From contig MCGO01000019.1 of the NCBI GenBank assembly GCA_002104985.1, positions 1 through 64,000 of the forward strand: DNA of 64,000 nt. Reading direction: 5' to 3'. Of this stretch, positions 11,184 through 20,307 are shown one piece after another. This DNA comes from Rhizoclosmatium globosum (lineage: Eukaryota > Chytridiomycota > Chytridiomycetes > Chytridiales > Chytriomycetaceae). The notes under the pieces were generated by a model. The model worked only from the letters and a program-made list of their open reading frames with translations. It was not told the DNA's origin and ran no database searches. The position numbers were made by a program, and so were the translations under genes. Numbering within the stretch: the first letter of the stretch is position 1; each line of letters opens with the position of its first letter.

Positions 11184-13719
11184 TTTGATGGTTGTTCTGT
11201 CTCCATGTCAACATCCCCTTCAGCAACAGGTCCAGATCCAGGATCCAGAGGAGCAGGAGGGGGAGCAGGTTGGCTTTCATGATGGTAGTTAGCTTGATGT
11301 GCAGACTGTCTTCCAAGAGTGAGACTTGGATTCTTGGTGATTTCCCTCGCTTTCGTAAGCACTGCATCCTTGATGTCCTGTGACGCTCCATCCACAATAG
11401 TGTCTTGCAGATTGACTGTTCGAGCCATCAAGCAGAGGTGGGTGAGGCGGTTAACAATTGATGCCTTGCAGGCTTCATCAGATTGGCGTCCATGACTTGG
11501 CTTGGCAAATGGGTTGAAACTATCCAACACCTGGGCTCCAGAGTCCTTGAGCTGTTTAACTACTGTGTTGTATGCAATCTCAGTCACATAGAACTCCACA
11601 ATAGCATTTCCAATAGTTGAAGCCAATACTACAAACTTCCCGATTCCAAGAGCATTTGCAAGACTCTTGATCAACTTGTCTCTAGATTTACCGCGAATGT
11701 CACGCAATGGGCGAGTGTCATTAATACCAATGCGCACACACTTGAATTTCAATGGCTCAGAAGGAGGTGCAAGCATTTGTTGCACAGCTCGGTTGCGGCG
11801 TTGGAGCATTTGCTTCTGAGAGAGAAGAGGGAGCTGTGACTTTGCTGCATGAGCATAAGAAAGAGGAGCATTATGGGTACTTATCGGTCCCTGAGGGGGA
11901 CCATTGTTTAAAGATGTTCCTGGACCGCTGATGCGGTCCCCCTCGTGCGCTTTTGGTCCTCCAAGAGAAGCTGGTGGTGCAGACTGGAAGAAGGATGGTG
12001 TTGCTGAGACTGAGACTGGATAGAGACTGAGACTGAGAGGCAAGAGGTGCATAAGTATTATGATGAAGAGAAGCCATGGTACTTATCGATCCCGTGGGGG
12101 GACCGACTTTAAAATCTTGGCCGCCAATGCGGCCCCCCTCTCCAGCAAGGCGCGTATTCTTGCGCCTACTAACGAGATTAAACTGGGCATCGTGTTCTTC
12201 ATCTGAGTCTGGGACACTATCTGCCCAGCTAATACGAGAAGTAGATGGTCTATTAATATCCAGACCTGGTACATGACGTCCATTGACTCCAGATCCAGAA
12301 GTTCCAGCAGCTTGACCAAGTGATGGTTCCTTGCCCCACCTAGTTTCAATTCCAACAGCCAAAAGGGCATTCGTTGCCTCAGTTGTACTCATGCCTCTCA
12401 ACTCAAGGGCTTCGCGCGCAGACCAGGCCCTCTCTAACACACTGCCTTTCTTCACCATAGAGTTCCCAACCTCAATCAAAGTGTTTTCAGGGATTCGATC
12501 ATAAATTGCTTGCTGAGCTGCAGTTCTGTGGTTCAGGTAGTCTGCTGCTGTTTTTGGTCTGAAGGGGTTTGCAGTTCCAGGTGTACGTCCACCACGCCCA
12601 ACTCGACCACCAGCAGTGTGTCCATTACGACTAGCTACGCTCTCCACATTACTAGTTGTTTGAGGTGCTCTAGTTTGCTCTCTCCCATGAGCAAGTTCCT
12701 TGATGAGCTGTTTCATCTCCAACAGCTCTTTGCGCATTTCCTCCATTTGTGCTTCAGCTCTAGCAGCTCTAGCATTTGCTTCACGATATAGTTGTTCCCA
12801 GTTACTTGGTTGGGATTGTTGCTGTTGTTGTTGGTGTTGCTGGACTTGGTGCATTTTTGACTGACTCTCAGCCAACAACTCCTGGCTGCCACCACCACTT
12901 CCAGACACCATATTCCCACTCAAATTCGCTCTATTTTCACCCACGAACTTGTTTGAAGCTGCTGGGACTTGTACAGGGGCTCCTGGTGCAGCGCTGGCTA
13001 ACTTTTCGACCGTTGGAGCGATTTCCTCCAAACCAGCGTCGATTTGAGCGAAGATATCAGTAGAATACCTGTTTAAATTTTGAGAAGGTTCCGTTGGGGC
13101 GATCACCTGCTGCATAGCTTTTTCACTTGGCACCCCAACTCCAACAGCTCCAGCAGACTCATTCCCACTCATGGCATCCTGAAACACCTCCATTATGTCT
13201 GAATCCGCGTCAGATGCATCTCCAGAAGAGCTGGAAGGTCTAAGTCTCTTTGATGGAGGTTTGGCTGATTGTTTGGCAGTTGGACTGGAACTTCAATGTA
13301 GTCTGCTTTGGACCAGCAGTCTTAGAGGCCATTCCAGTATGTTTAGCCGCTGGTTGCAGGGTACTATACGCAGCTTGAATAGTTTCCAAGGTATGTGCAG
13401 TAGAAGGGCCAGCTGCCTTCATTGACTCCTCCAACCTGCACTTCTTTGTGCAAGCCTGGCAGCCGAGCTGAATGCGTCTGGCACCGAATGAGAGTACATT
13501 TCCACCAACTCCATGCGATTTCATTGATGGTTCATTGCACTTGCAGTTTGGACAGCGCAACAACGGTTGGATCGCGGTTGCGAGTCTACGCTCCCAGAAC
13601 TCGAATCGTTCTGGTCGATTGTTTGTCGAAAGCTTGAGCATGTCTTCGAGTACTTCCTCCTTTGGGGGGAAGAGCACTGTAGGCTGCGACTGTTGTCTTG
13701 ATGTTGTCTCCATACACAC
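11177..13719 (-). pseudogene. Retrotransposon ORF1 protein (frameshifted)
   Basis: Three overlapping frames (13719-13240, 13193-11871, 12052-11177) make one ORF1 product of roughly 800 residues if two one-base indels are ignored. The indels lie near 13285, before a basic PPSKRLRP nuclear-localisation-like stretch, and near 12010, inside a CAGTCT-rich repeat. The N-terminus has a Cys-rich zinc-ribbon-like region (CPNCKC and CQACTKKC). It is followed by a glutamine-rich coiled coil and a low-complexity Gly/Arg segment. No RRM or gag-type CCHC knuckle is obvious. Two palindromic double-hairpin modules sit inside the frame. The stop overlaps the ORF2 start codon. The likely role is nucleic-acid binding in the retrotransposon RNP; the family assignment is inferred from position. 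Confidence 0.7.
11886..12140. repeat. Two double-hairpin modules inside retrotransposon ORF1
   Basis: Modules at 11886-11944 and 12088-12140 are diverged copies about 200 bp apart. The first has GGTCCCTGAGGGGGACC, then GGACCGCTGATGCGGTCC. The second has GATCCCGTGGGGGGACC, then GGCCGCCAATGCGGCC. GAGGGGGACC in the first module is an exact reverse complement of GGTCCCCCTC at its other end. One stem position differs between copies as A-T versus G-C, a compensated change. Both share the outside flank GGTACTTATCG. Confidence 0.75.
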
Positions 13720-13744
13720 CGTATCTGTTTGAAGACAACAATTT

Positions 13745-13769
13745 CCCTAATCCTAACCCCTAACCCTAA
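13745..13769 (+). repeat. Telomere-like tract at the 5' end of retroelement 2
   Basis: CCCTAATCCTAACCCC followed by TAACCCTAA separates the retroelement 5' end from the truncated gene copy to its right. Confidence 0.85.
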
Positions 13770-13771
13770 GA

Positions 13772-14501
13772 CTTTAAAAATAAGGTCCAACAATTTGATC
13801 GGCTTGCAAGATCTACACTTTTGATTGTTGAAAGAACAAAGGACTTGATTCAGTACATTGACATTCGATCGCAAGCACTTTTGAGTTTGGCTGACGTTGC
13901 TTATGCCTTGCAGTCCCGCCATTCTAGACTAAAGCCATACTGGATGGAATTAGCAAATTACATCCAAAAAGAGTTTCTTTGTTTGGTTTCAAAGCCAAGA
14001 GGTTATTACACACCCAACTTTGACTTGTTCACTCTCCATTACTTTACTCAACAAGTCCATGCTTTCGGGAGTGTACCATATCAAGCCTTTCCCCTGCTTC
14101 AGATTTTGGCTAATCCACAGTCTCTGAATGATGAATTCAGAGATCCATTGCCAAAGAGTTTGGTTCCCAAGTTTGTTGACAAGGCCGCTCTTGTCAAGTA
14201 TTCCAAGAAGAAGAAGGGTTAAACCCTAACCCCTAAACCTAGCAGAAATGAGGCCAATTCAGCCAAGGAGACATTGAAGAATAAGCTCTTTGCTGAAGCG
14301 AGGAAAAGATTTGAGGTATTACCCTGTGGTGATCTTGATCCTAATAATGCAGTTTGGGCATGTTCTAATATTAATTTGCCTGGTGGAAAAAGGATGCAAT
14401 TCCTGAGAATGTACCATATTGATGGAAGAGGAATGCCATATAATGCCAAGTCTAATGGTTTAATTTACATTCCATCAGCAAACCAAGATGGAATTGTATA
14501 G
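13772..14501 (+). pseudogene. Truncated, internally deleted paralogue of the gene at 33-2855
   Basis: The translated sequence aligns with the C-terminal third of the first gene. It begins at the match to bases around 1661 of that gene and continues in frame to 14221 (LVSKPRGYYTPNFDLFTLHY versus LVSKPPGWYNSNFDCYTLQK). It resumes at about 14250 with the match to about 2610 onward (EVLPCGDL shared). Some 500 bp of the parent are missing and are replaced by a telomere-like insert at 14222-14240, which also brings a stop codon. The left end is cut at another telomere-like tract. Protein identity is moderate, so this is an old paralogue rather than a recent copy. It cannot make the full protein. 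Confidence 0.8.
14222..14240 (+). repeat. Telomere-like filler at an internal deletion
   Basis: AACCCTAACCCCTAAACCT sits exactly at the junction where about 500 bp of the gene copy are missing. Confidence 0.8.
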
Positions 14502-14576
14502 AAATTAAATTAAATATGGTTTTGGTATTACTTCAAACAATTAGAATAAATTCTACTTTTCTTTTGAATAGTACAC

Positions 14577-15172
14577 TTAGAGTAAGGTACAGGACACCAG
14601 GACACAGGACATAGGACACAGGACACAGGACACAGGACACCAGGACAGGTTACACAGGACACAGGACACAGGACACAGGACACAGGACACCAGGACAGGT
14701 TACACAAGACACAGGACACTTAAGGTAAGGTACAGGACACAGGACACAGGACACAGGACACAGGACACAGGACACCAGGACAGGTTACACAAGACACAGG
14801 ACACTTAAGGTAAGGTACAGGACACCAGGACACAGGACACAGGACACCAGGACACAGGACACCAGGACAGGTTACACAGGACACAGGACACAGGACACAG
14901 GACACAGGACACCAGGACAGGTTACACAAGACACAGGACACTTAAGGTAAGGTACAGGACACAGGACACAGGACACCAGGACAGGTTACACAAGACACAG
15001 GACACTTAAGGTAAGGTACAGGACACCAGGACACAGGACACAGGACACCAGGACACAGGACACCAGGACAGGTTACACAGGACACAGGACACAGGACACA
15101 GGACACAGGACACAGGACACCAGGACACCAGGACACCAGGACACCAGGACACAGGACACCAGGACACAGATT
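14577..15172. repeat. AGGACAC minisatellite with higher-order units
   Basis: About 590 bp of 7-bp AGGACAC and 9-10-bp ACCAGGACA variants. These are organised into longer units that each contain TTAAGGTAAGGTACAGG and CAGGACAGGTTACACA blocks. Several of these larger units are near-identical, so the array grew by block duplication as well as single-unit slippage. The Cys-rich open frames on the minus strand are by-products of the repeat. Confidence 0.95.
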
Positions 15173-15312
15173 ACATGGTTGATAGGATAAATGAAGATAC
15201 AGAACAGCAAACAACTAGTCAGAAGATATAAGTTATATGACAACAGATTTATAGAAAGACTGCAAAAATATAGTAGGTTATCTATTATTACCTACAAGTG
15301 AGTCATAGAAAA

Positions 15313-15385
15313 ACACTTTTTAGCTCAGCTGGTAAGGATCCAGCATCTCACCCTTAGGGTACAGGTTCAAACCCTGGGCCACCTG
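15313..15385 (+). repeat. tRNA-like (SINE head-like) sequence
   Basis: TAGCTCAGCTGGTAAGGA resembles an A box, and CAGGTTCAAACCCTG forms a closed T-arm with a consensus B box. The anticodon and acceptor stems do not pair, so a working tRNA is unlikely. It differs in sequence from the units at 2.9-3.4 kb and lies on the opposite strand. Confidence 0.5.
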
Positions 15386-15386
15386 A

Positions 15387-15486
15387 GGACAGTGTCCTCC
15401 AGTGTCCTGGTGTCCTGTGCAGGAGGACAGTGTCCTGGTGTCCTGTGCAGGAGGACAGTGTCCTGGTGTCCTGTGCAGGAGGGCAG
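15387..15486. repeat. Short tandem repeat GTGTCCTGGTGTCCTGTGCA (three units)
   Basis: Three copies of a unit of about 28 bp containing AGGACAGTGTCCT, itself palindromic, followed by GGTGTCCTGTGCAGG. Its core is the reverse complement of the AGGACAC array 200 bp to the left. Confidence 0.85.
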
Positions 15487-15489
15487 TGG

Positions 15490-16547
15490 GTGACTCATCC
15501 TAATCAACCTAATCCAACAGTATAGAACCCCGACCCCTTCAGCCCACTCAGGCATCCAAAATCATTGTCGGATCATAAGTTGCATCCTGATGTACAACTC
15601 TCTCCGTTTTGAGATACACACAACTCAAGCAGACTCATACTCACCTTTGGGTTCCACTCATTTTTCCTCTCTTGGTCTGACGTTACAAACTCTTTTTTAA
15701 TCCAACAGTATAGAACCCTAACTAAATACGTCCATAGGCGGGATGGCCGAGGATCGCTCTATTTCCTTGTTAGATACATACATTTGTATGAGCAATTGTT
15801 TGGAGTTGAAGAAATTGTGTTAAAACAATGTAACAATACTTCTTTAGTTTGGAACAAATATGTTTTGGGTTTTTCTTTGAAATTGGGGAAAAATCAATCC
15901 CCGATTCTGAGGATTTCTTATTTCGGTTATCCCTAACAAGGCAAATTCGCTGATTTCACGTTTCCAACTATGGGTCATCGAATTCGATTCCGTAATACTT
16001 TGGAGAGCTTGAAAGTGATCAATGAACAGGGGTTGAGATCGGCAGATGAGCCAGTGGCGCCCCCTGTATAGATCCGTATCCTCTGTTGTTCCTCGCTTCT
16101 CCACGTGCTTGAAGAACGTTTTCGTACCATATTTAGCGCAATTTAACGCTCCCCAATCATCCATTTTGAGGCGAACGTAATTCGCATTTGTCTTGAATCT
16201 TTCCTTGTTTAAAACTGCACTCGCTCAAAGCTGCATTCCATGATCAGTCCATTAATGATGTTAACTCGACTTACTTTAACTTTAGGACCAGCATACGTTG
16301 ATAGATACACTTGATAAATGCTGGTTTCAGCAGCTTCCCTTTCAATTATAGGACAATCAATCAGGGTTGAGGGATTTGCGAAGAGTCTATAACCTTACTT
16401 TCCGAAGTTCCAGTGTTCAAATTCGCCCCCCGCATGGCACTACAGCTTTAATAGAAAGTTTTTACATAAAGATACAAGTAGGTGAGTAAAAATCTATTTC
16501 ATGTAATACTCTTCTTCAAATACATCAAATGATACAATCCAAAAGGT
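15490..16547. other. Intergenic; no supported gene
   Basis: Contains two copies of AATCCAACAGTATAGAACCC (15507 and 15699 regions), the second running into CTAAC. A minus-strand frame of 106 codons (16164-15844) starts with ATG, but I see no recognisable motif and its status is unclear. A GGGATGGCCGAG string near 15740 recalls the 5' part of a tRNA-Leu/Ser but has no matching 3' half. Confidence 0.5.
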
Positions 16548-19069
16548 TTAAGCACTAGCTGGAGGAGCATAACATGGAACTCCAAGAGTAGTGGTGTTTT
16601 GACCAGAGTTGAGGTACCACTCACATCCATAGTCGTTGTATCCCGAGTCTGGCCAGCAGTAGTAGTCAAAGTTGACAATGTTGGTGTTTGGGTTCAAAAT
16701 GTTCCAGTAAGTGTACCCATAACCAGCAACAGCCAAAATGGACGCAATCACTGAAGTCAAACCAGATCCACCATCAAAGGCAGCTCCAATAACGTACAAG
16801 TACTTCTGGAAGAACTCACGGTTGTTCTTGAACAAGTACACTTGAGAGTACCATGAAACAATGAATGGGACAACAAAACCAACTTGGTTGTAACCAGCAC
16901 CAGCAAGAGAGAAGAAAAGTGGGAAGTTAATGTAGTGCCAGTATTTGGACTTGACAATGAACTTGTTTCCAATCCATGGGAGGATTGGGACCACAGCTCC
17001 AACCAAGAAGCACCACAAGAGACCTTGGTAGAGAGATCCAATACCGAAGAAACGCTGGGGTCCAATAGCTCCCCAGATACCTCCAGCAGAGTAGAAAACC
17101 TGGTAACCATTGTATCTCCAGTTAGGGTCCTTAAGGAGACTTCCAGAGTTGAAGATCATGTACCAACAGGCAGCGGTGGAGATAATAGCGTTAACAAGAG
17201 TTCCCCAGAACTGAGCAAAGACCATGGCGTATGGAGCAATCTTGAGGTACTGACCAAGCTTCAAATCCTGCGACAAGGCAAGGGCTTGAATCAAGTTGTT
17301 GGTTCCCCAAGACTTGAAAGCCATAACTGCAACAGTCTGTCCTGGAATCATGAGACCAATTACGAACTCAGTCAAGACGTTCAAACCCAGACCGAATCCA
17401 GAAATAGCCTGGATCACTCCGAATGGCAAGATGAAGATGGCACAGAGGAAAATGTTGAAGAAAATGGCCCACCAAGGCATGTTGAATGGAGTAAACAGAG
17501 AAACGAGAACCGCAGCAACAGTAGTAACTGCAAGGAAAGCAAGGTAGACCCAGTCTGGAATCTCTGGGTAGGCTTCCATCATCTTGACATGCTTGTCAAG
17601 CGCATCAACTTCATCACGGACTTGACGGAAAGCGTTCATAGCTTGACGGTAAATATCTTTTCCATACCAAATCAAGACGTGGGAGATAGAAGCAGTGATT
17701 GACAAGAAAGAAGTAGCGTAAGTGAGGGCAAAGAATCCAGTAATATGGACTGGTGCAACGTCGTTGTAAGCGGTAATGTTCAAGTCGTAGTTCTTGGTCT
17801 TGTCGTAGAAGAAGGTTGGGCGAACACGAGAACCAAGGGCGTGAGTAGTAGAGTTAGGGTTACCAGTAAACAAGTGTGGAGTGTTGAGAAATGGAACTCC
17901 GTAAGTTCCGTCCTCAGTGATCAACTTGTTGATGCCCCAAACGTCAAGGACAAAGAAAATTGGAACCAAAATCCACTGGAAGAAGATGGAACCGATGATG
18001 AAAATGGCAGTAGCCCAGAATGGAGACGTAACGTAACCACTACCGAAGTAGGTCCAATCGAAGGTCAATCCAAAAAGTCCGACTCCGTTAGTAGTGGATG
18101 AAGCGACATAGTTGAAGAGGGTTGGGATTCCAGCTGGGTTCGTTTTCGTACCACCGCCAGTTCCGGCGACAACATCGCCGACACGACCAGTTCCAACCAA
18201 GACACAGAGAATAGAAACAGACTGGAGAACAGGCCAGAAGTACTCAGGTAACCAGGTCCAAGCAAACATAACTGCAAAAGCGATCCAGAAAACCTTGTAA
18301 CGGGACCAAGTGTATCTGGTTCCAACAGCTTCTCCAGTCTCAACCTTGTGGAATGAAGTCATGATGGCAATTGTACTCATGTTACCAGGCCACCACATGG
18401 CAGTTGGCTTGACCAAGAAACGGCGGGTAAGACCAGACATACCGTAACCCAAGAATTGAGTGACGGCAACGAAAGCAAGCGCAGAGAAGAAGGTAATATC
18501 GGTGTTGCCCATCAAATCAGGCATGACTTGAGCAACAACGTTGTCAATTCCGTAAGGAGCTCCAGAACAGGAGGCCATGATGTAGATGAGGACGTGCTCC
18601 TTCAAATTGAATGGTCCAGGGTTAACGATGTTTCCTTGGGGAAGAAGTCTGGCCCAAGCGAGACCCATTGGGTAAGACAAGATGATGGCAACGTTGGCAC
18701 CAACAGCGAAGGCATTCTAAGTATCGAACTCTGATAAGCTTGCCATTGCATTGATTGACTGCATAGAGACTTACGGTACGGAAAGAGAGCGAGGTGTTGG
18801 CGAACGACAACAGAGCGCACCAGAAGGTACCCAAAACAAATGAACGAACAGTGAAAGTAGGAGTAGATGGATCGTCGGTTTGTGGAACGATGAAATCGCT
18901 GCGTTAATCTATTAGCATCGCTCATATTGTCACATGCTGTTACTCACATTCTTTGCTCAACATCGTCAATGTCCTCAAGCTCAACGTCACCCTCCAAGTC
19001 TGGGTGGTCAGCAACGTACTGCTGGACCTTCTTGGTCTCTTCCTCTGCAATTTGATCAGCGGAGGTCAT
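16548..19069 (-). CDS. OPT-family oligopeptide transporter (copy 1)
   Basis: Three exons (19069-18948, 18898-18775, 18716-16548) join in phase to encode 804 residues, the usual size for fungal OPT proteins. Introns are GTGAGT...GCAG and GTAAGT...TTAG. The protein starts MTSADQIAEEETKKVQ with an acidic cytosolic N-terminus. It then has about 14-16 hydrophobic segments and the family NPG motif in NPGPFNLKEHVLIYI. The C-terminus ends in a Tyr/Cys/Asn-rich tail (SGYNDYGCEW). OPT proteins move small peptides, glutathione or metal chelates by proton symport, mostly at the plasma membrane; the substrate here cannot be read from sequence. A near-identical copy lies at 25.5-28.1 kb. Intact. Confidence 0.93.
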
Positions 19070-19084
19070 GATTTGTGAAAGATG

Positions 19085-19150
19085 AGAAAGAGGTGCGGTT
19101 GGAGCCTCCTTCTTATCTGGTTTTGGTCGGGCTTGTGCGCCTCTTGCACA
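19085..19150 (-). promoter_or_regulatory. Conserved upstream block of OPT copy 1 with a GATA site
   Basis: A block of about 60 bp just upstream of the ATG (GGTTGGAGCCTCC, then CTTATCT, which is AGATAAG on the gene strand, then GGCTTGTGCGCCTCTT) is kept in both OPT copies while surrounding non-coding DNA has drifted. AGATAAG is a GATA-factor site in fungi. Nitrogen-type regulation is inferred. Confidence 0.45.
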
Positions 19151-19159
19151 AAACGCCAC

Positions 19160-20307
19160 TTTCGGAAAAATCGCACGGGCTGTCTTGGCTGGCAGAGATG
19201 CAACTGCTTTGTAGCATTACAAGATACACATTCAGTGTACTCCGCACTCGTATCAGTATTTCCCACTCCATCTCAAATGGATGCGATTGCAGAATGGGTT
19301 AAAAAAAATCTTGCCAAGACCAATTACGCCACCACTGATACCCCCATTGCCACAGTAGCATGTCTGAAACTGCGCCAATATGTAAATACTTGATATCAAA
19401 TAACTGGAGTTGGTATACAGACGCTAATGTCGTTTCAAATCTCGCAAAATGTGAAACATGTGCGAATGACGCCACCTTCATCGAAGCATCTCCAAAATGA
19501 TAATGGCACAAAATCTCCTTCGCAAGCGCCTCTCAGATCATTTCTCATGGCACTGGACATGACAACTGAATGCGAGAATGTCTTTTCCTTTAATCGTAGC
19601 TTCTTCGATGCTTATCTCATGAGCATGAGACTCAAAAACAGGCGGATTGAGTTTCTTGGCGCCGCTTTTAACAAACACCTCGCCTTCCATGAATAGAGTA
19701 GTTCAATTCGATTCGTATTGGATTGGACTTAATGGTTCCTTTCGATAGGAGTGTTCTAGAGGAGCGTTTTATCGTTGGAGAGACTGCAAAGGTGTGAGTA
19801 TAGAGCATGATCACATCTAGCTATCCAACTTCACGTTTAAATATTATTCTTTCGCATTGACCAGTACAACGAGTTTGTGATTCAATAGTCGAGAACGAGA
19901 TAAACTTTTTGAACTGTGATTGTAACACAATCACTGGGTGAGTTACAATCACTAAAGGAACTGTTATTTCACCAAGGTTGGCATTCCTCGGCCATATCAT
20001 GTTTCTCAGATGATTTTGAGGAGTCCGTTTTGTCAGTCCAAAGATTTGTAACGACATATTGGCGAACCACAGTGTACGATCAAATACATTCCTTCCTTCT
20101 TCTTTGCTGCTACATTAATTTTGAGAAGTGACTCTTCGCATTTCTATGGCAGCTGGTTTCGTAATCACACCAAAACTTTTCCAGCTTACAAGCGACAATT
20201 TTACTCTGAATGCCCACATTAAAGGTATATATATACTTGACGAAATCAGCGTTGGTGTCGAATTGAAAATCGGTCTGCATGCACCACATCAAAAATTTTC
20301 GCGGAAC
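19160..20307. other. Intergenic with decayed duplicated segment
   Basis: About 19280-19700 is alignable in patches with 28300-28650 upstream of the second OPT gene (shared CCCATTGCCACA and CTTTTAAC followed by a CCTTCCAT/CCCTTTCAT end). Plus-strand frames such as 19427-19696 are not conserved in the other copy, so I do not call a gene. The block is part of the OPT duplication. Confidence 0.5.

Larger units (their letters stand above)
7223..13744 (-). mobile_element. Full-length telomere-associated non-LTR retrotransposon (copy 2)
   Basis: About 6.5 kb on the minus strand, bounded on both sides by CCCTAA tracts (7211-7222 and 13745-13769). The order is a short 5' UTR, ORF1, ORF2 (APE endonuclease, linker, reverse transcriptase, Cys-His motif), a 3' UTR of about 140 nt, then TTAGGG repeats. 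No LTRs, integrase or poly(A) tail are visible. This is the layout of known telomere-inserting LINEs (SART/TRAS in Bombyx, MoTeR in Magnaporthe), although the protein order and APE endonuclease look like fungal Tad1-type elements. Several one-base frameshifts make this copy inactive as sequenced. Confidence 0.85.

Noticed and set aside
14528..15214. Minus-strand Cys/Val/Leu/Pro-rich ORFs (SCVLCPVSC repeats)
   Set aside because: They are the reading of the AGGACAC minisatellite in one frame; open only because the 7-bp unit lacks stops.
15313..15385. Functional tRNA gene
   Set aside because: The B box and T-arm are good, but the anticodon and acceptor stems cannot pair; treated as a tRNA-derived repeat.
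14577..15486. CRISPR-like array
   Set aside because: Repeats are contiguous without unique spacers, and the genome is eukaryotic.
15737..15760. tRNA-Leu/Ser 5' fragment (GGGATGGCCGAG)
   Set aside because: No matching anticodon arm, variable arm or 3' acceptor downstream.
16884..17702. 272-codon ORF antisense to OPT copy 1 (and the 329-codon equivalent at 25884-26873)
   Set aside because: Both lie opposite strongly conserved OPT exons and show only the reverse complement of that coding pattern; no independent domain or start context.
19427..19696. 89-codon plus-strand gene upstream of OPT copy 1
   Set aside because: The duplicated segment at 28.3-28.6 kb does not keep this frame, and no motif is visible.
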